A stretch of DNA of 64,000 nucleotides, from NCBI GenBank assembly GCA_032719365.1, contig CM064867.1, positions 70,492,136 through 70,556,135 on the forward strand. Direction: 5' to 3'. The DNA comes from Prinsepia uniflora. Its lineage: Eukaryota > Streptophyta > Magnoliopsida > Rosales > Rosaceae. Of this stretch, positions 12,257 through 21,168 are shown in pieces; positions within the stretch are counted from its first letter, which is position 1; each line of letters opens with the position of its first letter. Under the pieces are notes generated by a model. That model was given only the letters and a program-made list of their open reading frames with translations. It did no database searches and had not been told where the DNA came from. Position numbers and translations under genes: made by a program.

Positions 12257-13912
12257 ACCTTCCCTCCTTAATTAATTTCGTCCTCGAAATTCCAACTGAG
12301 CTAATTCCAACCGTTTTTCCCTCCTTAATTTAGTTTCGTTCTCGAAACTTCAACTATCCTGATTCCACATCCACCTCGTGGAAAGTAGAATCGACCTCGA
12401 AACTCGTGTACACTAGTACACCTACTAACCATAACAATACTCGTCTACACCCAGGCATACCACTAGCACTCGCATCGTATCGACTACACTCGACCATGTC
12501 GAATGACAGTAATCACACGTTCTGAACTGACACCACCTGTTAGTATCAGAGTAGCCCAAGTATCCTATGAGCTAACCACTTGTCAATCTACCATCTTGTT
12601 GACACAACAACTCGACGGTTCCTTTCTCAATCATCAATCTATCCTGCTATCTGCTCCCATAGGGAGTCACCAATTCTCACTAACAGATCCACGCTGACAC
12701 ATCCGACAATCTGTCACCACTTGACAGTCGTCAGTCGAAAACCGACACTATACTCACATGTGGTTACACTAACCACCAATTCACTCAACCTGTGGTTAGC
12801 TAGACCCATCTGAAGACCATGACCCACTGCACAGTATCCAATGTCTAGTTCACAACCTCGACTAATCCAATGGTATTGGAACCAATCCGTCTACCAACAC
12901 GTTCACCAACCTACTACTGGTATAACCTATATACCGTCACTAGACACCAAAAGTATGCCCAGTATCGTACCTCGAACCACGTACTAGGTACATACATCTA
13001 TCCATCAACCAGACTACAACCACCTAGGTCATAGCCAATCACGTTTCAATTATGGAGTTCACTTGTCCAATCCAGCATTAGAAAAATCGAAACTCCAACC
13101 CAACATCCATTTCCAAATCCAAATCTGAATCCGCAATTTCGTAAGAAATCCCAAATTAAAACCCAGAATTCATATCCATAACCATGTCCAAATCCAAATC
13201 CGAAATCATTATTCCATAAACCGGCATTTGGAATAACCATTCCGAACCCAAATCCATAAAAGAAAATCCACTGTCAAGCTCTAGAATCAAATCCTGAATC
13301 GTCACCCAGAATCCGATTCCAAAACCCAAATACAGAAATCCTCTTTCAAGTTCCAAAATCAAATCCTGAATATTCATCTAGAAATCTGATTCCAAAACCT
13401 AAAATCTCGTTCACATCTACCGAGACGCACCAAAACCGAACCTATCGGTTACCTGCTCAACTGATTACCACAATACAATCGATTGACTTCATAGGTAAGC
13501 CAATCCCCATATCAACACATCTCTAAGGCTGACCATATCCGACCATGTCGGAAAACTACTCACCTGAGTAATATACCTTACAGGATTCACTTCGAAAAGA
13601 AGTTCAGTCCCATCATCCACAACTCAACATCCAAGTAAGAGTAATAAACTCTCCACCTATCTGGATCATCAAGATCACGATCCAGATCCAACACTACGTC
13701 AACCGACCATGAATGTCACGATCCCCGATCATCACGATATCCAAGGTCCACAACATCACAATCCCGATCCACATCGGGATCCACATAAGCTCACTCAGCT
13801 AACAATCCACCTAATGACCCAAGACAAATCCGAGTCCACCAACAAATACACGATCAGTGTACTAGTGGCAACCAACAACGTCTACATCATCAACATCATC
13901 TACGTCACGATC
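12257..13912 (-). mobile_element. Internal region F (reverse) with two polypurine tracts
   Basis: It starts at the terminus of LTR E with a pyrimidine run (CCTTCCCTCCTTAA, 12258-12271), which is the polypurine tract on the element strand. A second tract (TTTTTCCCTCCTTAA) follows about 50 nt further on. The CTCGAAA and ACCTCGTGGAAAG stretches match the end of K's internal region near 27120-27180. The part at about 13040-13410 resembles LTR sequence of the other subfamily (near K 23390-23420) and includes a 68-bp tandem duplication (13277-13328 and 13345-13400). No coding domain is present. Confidence 0.65.
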
Positions 13913-14084
13913 ATCGATCGAAGTTCATTTGACCGCCAGAATGAAAAGTCAACGTTTTGCCACGGCCAGGGGAAAACGGTCATTTTGCATCGTTCGTCCG
14001 ATTTCGCCTAACTAATCACGGATTAACCTCACTAATCATGATTAGTGACTAATCTAATCTTGGAATTTGGGACAGGTCGTTACA
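13913..14084 (-). repeat. Truncated LTR end (172 bp) closing chain E/F
   Basis: This is the U3-terminal piece of a reverse LTR, nearly identical to 12075-12256. It ends in GGGACAGGTCGTTACA at 14084. The primer site and most of the 5' LTR are missing, because internal sequence F joins this stub directly near 13912. The + strand LTR C resumes at 14085. Confidence 0.75.
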
Positions 14085-14510
14085 GGTTTTGAACTGAGTT
14101 CCCACATGATTGGTTTTGGACTGAGTTCCCATATACTCCCACATGGTTGGATTTATGATGTTGGGCTAAGACCCTAATTATTTAATTAATTAAATGGTTT
14201 GATTACTGGTTTTCGAATGCATGCATGCTTTTTAGTGAAGGGCATAAATGTTTTTTCATGAAATGTGTTTTATAAATTATTTATTTCGTCCACTCATATA
14301 TTTTAATGGTTTTTTTAATGCCCTTCAGGTTGATCGTGGATGCGGGCTGTAGCAGAGACCTAGACATCACACTCCTCCACTGATCCTGGCGCACTCTGGA
14401 AGCCCCGTTTGGGCTAAGGTTCGAGTTATCCTTTGTCTAACACTTCGTGTCAGACGGGAGCAGGGCACATCCCGCGTTAATCCCATGGGGATTTGGGATG
14501 GGTCGTGTCA
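14085..14510 (+). repeat. 5' LTR of element C, right part
   Basis: Continuation of LTR C. It contains hairpin-like GAACTGAGTTCCC units, TGCATGCATGC near 14219, the second box (GTCCACTCATA, 14288-14298) and a T-rich tract ending CCCTTCAG/GTTGATCG near 14330. The end is GGTCGTGTCA at 14510. LTR C totals about 2.1 kb, shorter than its relatives, which suggests internal deletion. Confidence 0.75.
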
Positions 14511-14513
14511 AGG

Positions 14514-14525
14514 TGGTATCAGAGC
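14514..14525 (+). other. Primer binding site, tRNA-iMet, element C
   Basis: TGGTATCAGAGC, 3 nt after the LTR end, matches the complement of initiator tRNA-Met. It fixes the strand of C and the position of its LTR end. Confidence 0.9.
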
Positions 14526-15637
14526 ATGGTTTGCTCTTGTGGTACACGCAGATGCAGGATGTGATGTCTCTACTTGGTATGGCCCGTTATTAACCTGAAC
14601 GATATGGTAACTAGTATGAGAGTTAGTGGAAATATTTTGGGCCAAACCTAACCCGATACTCTATGAATCAGTGTGATTAGACCTGATGAGGGTTGTATAT
14701 GATGATTTTGTTGGATATGACAGAATTGTAGTGTTGAGACTGCTAGTCGGTTATGTCATGTCAAGATAGTGGTGTTGCTAGCGGCGGCTGGGTTCAAGGA
14801 ACCCTAGTTTGTGATTGGTGGTTCACGAATGTGAATCAGCTAGTTGTTTTGGGATCGGATGACTTTTCTGAGTAGTGACTGATCCATGGTCAGGTCAGAT
14901 TGGAGATTGAGCTGCAGAGTACAGCTGAGGGCGTGAACGAACCTAGTGAGTTTAGTTGGGCCTAGTGGATGACTCTTATTGAGTCTAGTTGAGTCTAATT
15001 GAGACTACAGAAATTGATTGGTCAGACACTAAGTGAAATGATGGGATCCGATCCACAAGTGCGTTGGGATATGGAGTCTAGATAGTGATGTCTTTTGGTT
15101 AGATCTGCACGAGATTGTGGCAAGCACAACTATCGAGAGTGGTTGTAGTTGTGGTTGTTGAGAAGTGGATGACGTTCGGGGAACGTTCTATCTTGGTATG
15201 GGTTGCTGGAATGGTCGTACCCAGAGTTGTGGGGTACGAGGGAGGTAGAGTTCCTCCAACCTGAGCAGAGGTACGTGGTTATTGCTCGGTACGAGCAGAG
15301 ATTCAGGGTTGTCTAATTCGCACACTATGTGTTAGTGATTACGATCACGATAGAAGACGATGAGCCACGAGCTGAGGATGTGACTCAGTCGTGATGTGCT
15401 TATGTTCGGTATCTATCACTACCCGACGATGAGGATTCGTCGGCTAGTGTTGATTCTTGGGAACTGTGTCGAGATGACAGATATGATAGAGATGAACTGG
15501 ATGGGATCCAGCGGTGGTTGATATGTGGTTGGTAGAGTCCCAATAGTGATTGAGATGACCAAGTGGTGATTGGATGAAATGGTATAAGCCGGCAGGAGAG
15601 TTGAGTAGTGCGTTAGATTGTTTACAAACATGTCAGT
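14526..15637 (+). mobile_element. Internal region of element C, 5' part
   Basis: Non-coding sequence that aligns with K's internal region. For example, the GTTCGGGGAACGTTC and GGGGTACGAGGG stretches near 15175-15240 match K near 25055-25130. It is cut at 15637 by Athila element A. A short homologous stretch between A and B (about 37778-37929) is probably its continuation. No retroelement protein domain is present. Confidence 0.65.
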
Positions 15638-17358
15638 TGATAGATCGTTAATTAAACATTATTTTATATTATTTTATACCCTTTTTACTTGACTTTTAAT
15701 ATTAAAATAATAAATAATTAGATAAAATAATTTATTTTTTGATAATTTTGTTTTAATAAATAAAGTTTGTAATCTGGAGTATTTTGGCTAAAGAATCGTC
15801 TCGATCAGAATTATAACAAAGAAATTATGGACGAAAATTGGTGAAAAAATTAATTAAGTAATTCATTTTCATTTTTTACAGCCCAAATCCATTTTACAAA
15901 CCCACCAACCCAGAGCCCAGCCTGCTTCGGCCCAACCCGGGCAAGCCCAGCCCAGAGCCCAGCCTGCTTCAGCCCTGCCCAGCACATGTTCGGAGCGCGC
16001 CTGCCAAACGCGCTTCCAGAACCTCGGAGCGCGCCTGCCGACGGCATGCTCTGCTCCCCAGCTCACGCCTGCCGACCTGCAGCCCACTTTCCAGCGCGCG
16101 CCTGCCGGCCACTCAGCCCCTTTCCAGCAAATGCCAGCCGAATCTTTCAGTCTTTTTTAGCTGATCTTTGCCAAAAGCCACCAGCAACAATTGAATATGT
16201 TTTTCTTGCTGTTTTTACATTTCTTTTGTTTTTTTAACATCTTTTCCCCAAAAACCACCCAATCTCATCATTTCACTTTTGAATATTTTTATTGTAATTT
16301 TTATTTGTTTTTTTTTTAGAGTGTAATTTGATTTTTCTCCCTATAAATAGGGGTTCATTTCACTTGTTAACGACACTTCCAAGAGGCACACAATTGATCC
16401 TTTCTTAGGAAAAACATTGGCAAAATATTTCCAATACAAATTTTGAGAGTTCAAGTTCGAATTTCCTCGTTTAGTCTTCTTCCATCTTCATAAGGTTTCA
16501 GCCGCTATTCGGTGTTCCTTGTGAAAAAACAATCCATTGTTCTCATCCATTCTGAAAAGTGTAACATTTGCTCTCCATCCTCTTAAACTCTTTTATTTGT
16601 TATTGGTTCTAATTATAATGCAATATATGTATTGGTTTTTCCTTCCTATCATTTGTAAAAATTAAATACAATCTCCCTGTGTTTTACTTTCTAAAAATCA
16701 TTTACTTCTTATATTCTAAAGTGTAACCTTCATTTCGAAACTAAATGTTGATCCGCTGTTCGGGGCATTTAGAGTAGAGTTGAAGAGATTTAATGTATGA
16801 CCGATGTTTGGCGCATTAAATCACAAACTTAAGGTAATCGTATTATAAGTAAAAATCCGTTGTTCGGTGCATTTATAATATGAAAAATGTATGAAGAAAT
16901 ATGAGTTTGTGAAGGTATGATTTCGTGATTGATTCGAATTTATGCAATTGTTAGTGTGTTGGTGAAGTTTGTGTTTAAGGGAAGTCTACTTTGTACATAA
17001 ATTAGAGTAGAAATAGAATTAGCTCATCTCTGTCTTTATTCTTTTATTCTTTTATTCTTTTATTCTGTAATTCATTAATTTTCTAATTTATTAATTCTTT
17101 ATTCTCTTATTCCTCTATTATTTAATTTATTGATTCTTTGATTATTTAATTCTTTGATTATTTAATTCTTTGATTATTTTATTCTCTAATTCATTAATTT
17201 ATTCATTATTCTTTCCCACTAACACATTATTAATGTTCCCTAATTTCCCCGGTTAAGAACGATCTCTATTTACCAATACTACATCTACACAAAAAGGGTT
17301 TAAATTGCATAACACTCGAATTACGTGTTTAATTTGATGCGTAGTTTGGGCGTAGCCA
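15638..17358 (+). repeat. Athila A 5' LTR
   Basis: It runs from TGATAGATCG to GTAGCCA, 5 nt before the tRNA-Asp primer site. U3 has a GC-rich block (15890-16130) with repeated GCCCA and GCGCGCCTGCCRA motifs. A TATA box at 16342-16350 follows. Downstream are four copies of an ATCCGCTGTCGGTGCATT-like motif (about 16499, 16751, 16799 and 16854) and a TTTATTC microsatellite (about 17036-17070). It is clearly diverged from the B LTRs, so A and B belong to different subfamilies. Confidence 0.8.
16342..16350 (+). promoter_or_regulatory. TATA box, Athila A LTR
   Basis: TATAAATAG lies just downstream of the GC-rich U3 block. The same motif in the same context occurs in both B LTRs (38704 and 63731). 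Transcription would be expected to begin about 30 nt downstream, at the start of R. Confidence 0.75.
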
Positions 17359-17363
17359 ATTTT

Positions 17364-17381
17364 TTGCGCCGTTGCCGGGGA
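17364..17381 (+). other. Primer binding site, tRNA-Asp, Athila A
   Basis: TTGCGCCGTTGCCGGGGA differs by one base from TGGCGCCGTTGCCGGGGA, the complement of plant tRNA-Asp 3' ends used by Athila-type elements. It lies 5 nt after the LTR end. Confidence 0.9.
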
Positions 17382-18762
17382 AATTGAAAATTATTTTTAA
17401 TTTGTTAGTGTATGTATATAAATTGTGCATATTATACTTGTTTATAAATTTTACTTTTGTTAATATTATATTTGTTTATAACCTTTATTTACTTGTTTAT
17501 ATTTTATTTATCCATCTTAATTTTGTTCTTATTATTTTTTTATAATGATCATACTTTACTTATTCATAATCTCTAATATATACTTGATCATAAATGTTCA
17601 TAAATTAATTTCATTTGAACTTGTCATAAATGCATATTGTACATGTTCACTTTTCCTTACTTTTACTTTTATTTATTTCATTATACCTTACTCCATTACA
17701 CTTTATTCCATTAATTTTCTTTTCCATTAATTTTATTCCATCAACTTTATGTTCCACTAACTTTATGTTTACACTTATTTTATTGTTATTTAATTATTTT
17801 TTTTATGTCTTGTTAAACTTTAAATTTTAAATGAGAAAAAAAATTCGAAAAAATTAAAACAAAAAAAATATAAAAAATATATAAAAAAAAATAGGAGTAA
17901 GAAACTTTATTTATCTTTGAATTTCCTAAAGTGTAAATATTGTTTCCTATTAAATGTTTTAGAGTTGCATGAATTTCAGAGAACTTTTTTCTTCAAAATC
18001 TTACTTTCGGGAACAAGTAGTGCCCCTCTTATTTACTTTCTCCTTAACCCTTCATGATGTGTGGATTTCATCACCACACACCATAGACTCGAATCTATGG
18101 ACATGAGGTTGGGACGGAGTTCGTAAACACTTGGTTTTGGTAATTCATTAAATCATCATTCGGATTGACCATGGTGTCTAGGAGAGTTATGATTGGTGAC
18201 AAGTTTTGGATTAAGAAATGGAACACCGATGGAGCATATGCCAAGCTAGCCCCGGGGTGCTCTCGAAATTATCCTTACTTCTCGCGTTACATCTATCTCA
18301 ACTGGCTATGATTAATGTTGAATGGTGGAATGGTGGTTATCAGTACGCACAGGCCGTACGCCCGGGAAAGTACTATGAGAAGCGGAAGGGGAAAGTTATT
18401 CATGACACTCTAAAACTCTACTTATTGCATTATTATTTTGCATTTGGAACTTGTGCACTTTCTTTCCATTAACTTGACTTATTGTTGATTCTGGTTTCCA
18501 TTTATGTGATACTTTATGCAAATCTCTACTCTCATACTCTTATTATCTCTTCTTGTGTATATGTAACGCCGGTTTAAATTTTTGCAGTCATACTTGTTAC
18601 ACCTTACATTTTCTTGCTAATTATGATTTCCTTAACTTATATTTTTAATACTAATCCTAACTTTTGTAACAACTATCTTGTCTTAATTAACTTTCACTAG
18701 TTACTTGTGTATACTTGCTTTCTAACTTAGTGTTCTGTTTTAATATAGGTACGAACTTATGA
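17382..18762 (+). other. Athila A untranslated leader
   Basis: An AT-rich leader between primer site and gag, with an A-rich tract at about 17828-17890. It is conserved with B's leader (46531-47681), including the CTTACTTTCGGGAACA and TCATCACCACACACC stretches near 18000 and 18070. A TTTTAATATAG/GT sequence at about 18738-18750 looks like a splice acceptor just before gag, and B has TTTTAATAGAG/GT there. I see no convincing coding frame in it. Confidence 0.6.
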
Positions 18763-20424
18763 ATGCGCGCTCATCAATCTAAGCTTGATTGGCTGAGAAG
18801 ACAACTTGACATCTCGCCAAGCAACGCAACATTCATAGACACACTTAAGCAAACCGGCTCATCCGGACCTCCATCCTCAATAATTGGTGAGTCCATAAGT
18901 GAGAAGAGTAATTCAGAAGAAGAACAGACTTGCGGAACACCAATAGCCATGGCACGAAACCTGAGTATCTGGGAGCAGACATGTGCAAACAAAAATGGCA
19001 ATAAAAACTTTTGCATCTAGTATCCTGAGCCTAGAACCAACAAGAAAGATATTGAGCTTAAGAGTGGAGTCCTTCATCAGTTACCCAAGTTCCGTGGAAT
19101 CAGAAATGAAGATCCACACAAACACTTAACAGAGTTCCAATTCATCATTGGTAGTATGTGTCCGGATGATGCGGACTTGGAAATCATGAAGCTGAAAGCT
19201 TTCCCGTTGTCCTTGGAAGAAAGAGCACGGGTATGGTTTTTGGGTCTCCCACCCAATCATATTGACTCTTGGGAGAAGTTGGTTCAGGAGTTTTTTACCA
19301 AGTACTTCCCTGCCTCAAAGATTACTGTCTTAAGAAAAGAGATCACTAGAATCAAGCAGAAAGAACATGATGAGAATTTCAGCCAGTACTACGAGAGGTT
19401 TAAGGAACTTTGTGCTTCATGCCCTACTCACGGGATCACAGAAGGCTATCTTTTAACCTACTTTTACGAAGGACTCAAGGGTTGGGATAGAGGACTGCTC
19501 GATGCTGCAGCTAAGGGAAGTTTCTTAGCTCAGAGCCTAGTAGATGGTCGTGCACTACTTGAACGTTGTGCACTCAATGATGCACAATACGAAGGTGCCG
19601 ATCCTATTTCTAGAAAAGTACATGAGGTGAGTTCCCATGTTATAAAAGATTCTAAGTTAGATAAAATCACCTCTATGCTTTCGAATATATTAGAACTAAA
19701 GAAGCAGGTAGCCCCAGTTTGTTCCATATGCTCTCAAGGCCATCTTGAGGAGCAATGTCCCAACACTGCGAGGGAGGAAGACCCCGGAACTGAAATGGCA
19801 CATGCCATTGGAGGCTTTCAAGGAGGGCCAAGGACCCAAGGTTACAGTTGGAGAGATCCGAACAATGTCCTAAACCCTCAGCACATGTCGACCGGGCCAA
19901 ACCGTGTCCCAAACCATTTCCCAAGGCTCACATGGCAACCAAGGCCCCTAGTCCCATTTTCTAACTTTTCTCATAATCATGCAAATAATCATAGTTCTTC
20001 ATCTTCTAATCCCGATTATGATAAAATGTTGGATGCACTTTCCCAAAGGCAGCAAACACTAATGGCGTCAACTCAGGCTCTTGTCACAGGTCAGAAAAAT
20101 CAACAAAAAGACATCGCTGATCTCAAGGACCAAATTGGCAAGGTCGTGGACTTCATGGGTAAGATCCAAGCTAGCGGGGTGCTTCCACCTCAACCTACAC
20201 CCAACTCGAATGCAAGACCTGAAGCCAATGCAATTATCACTCGAAGTGGTAAAGTGCTCGGAGAAATAGAGCCAGATCCAGCCGTTTCTGAGGCTGAAAA
20301 GCACAGGTGGCAACTAAGACCACCACGACACAACCGCCAGTTCAACCTACCCACACACAAGGTAATAACTCAATCCCTTCAAGTTCGGTTGTTACTAATT
20401 CCCCGTTTGTGCATGCACCATTTC
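18763..20424 (+). pseudogene. gag: Athila A gag (broken, 3' end cut by LTR J)
   Basis: Capsid/nucleocapsid region of a Ty3/gypsy element. A start at 18763 gives an N-terminal part that ends in a TAG at 19018. The same frame continues through the retrotransposon gag domain (W-x-L-G-L-P near 19235, then FFTKYFPASK and QYYERFKELC) to a zinc-knuckle-like CSICSQGHLEEQC at 19720. That spacing is CX2CX3HX4C, one residue shorter than the usual knuckle. A 1-nt loss near 20306, relative to B, shifts the frame before the linker to protease. Solo LTR J then splits the gene at 20425. Confidence 0.85.
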
Positions 20425-21168
20425 TGTAACGCCCCGGAAATTCGGAAAATGTAATATTGTAAAATAATGAATAAAATGACGTTTTTACCCTTGTGATTCG
20501 TATGGTCAATTTTTTGACTTTTTGATTGGGGGGTCAAACAGACGTTGACCGATGACCTTGACGTAGTTCAGGACGTCACGAGTTCATAGACAGGTGGCAC
20601 GTCCAATTCGGACGAACAGGGTGAAAGTTATGACGTTTAGAAGTTCAAGGGCATTATCGTAATTTGGACGTTATAGGGGGAAAAAGTTGACTTTTGTTTG
20701 ACATTTGGTTTTCACATGACTCAAAGATCGTTAGGATCGTCTCGACGCCCCGAGTACAACGACAGACGGCACGCTTGAAACGGACATCGGATGACCGAGT
20801 TACGGGTCACGGAAGTTGGAGGGCATTTTGGTAATTATTGCACTGAGGGGAATTTTGTTATTTTTACACGGCGGTTACTGTAGCACCACCGTGGAAAACA
20901 GAGTGCACGGCCATGCCGTGGTGTTTTGTGCGTGTAATTGTTTATGGCTTAGTGGATTGGTGAGTGGGCTTTGTTTATGTGAATTGAGGCAGTGGGAGGC
21001 ACACGGGAGAGTTTAAAAAATGGCCTGGTTTCTGTGTTTGCGGGAAACCATTTTCAGAGACCTGCGTTGGTCTCCCACGGGATGTTGGCCACACTGATCG
21101 ACTAATAGAGTAAGGTAGTGGAGAGAGGTTTCATTTGGGGTCATTTGTGCATCAGTGTGAGGACTGAG

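Noticed and set aside
15986..16237. Open frame rich in Pro/Ala/Ser in GC-rich sequence
   Set aside because: It lies in the U3 of the Athila A LTR upstream of TATA. The same GC block gives open frames on both strands in all Athila LTRs and no known domain.
17364..17381. tRNA gene fragment
   Set aside because: It is only 18 nt, complementary to a tRNA 3' end and next to an LTR end, so it is a primer binding site.
20816..21016. Small ORF in LTR J
   Set aside because: It lies in U3/leader sequence, is not conserved as a frame in related LTRs, and has no domain.
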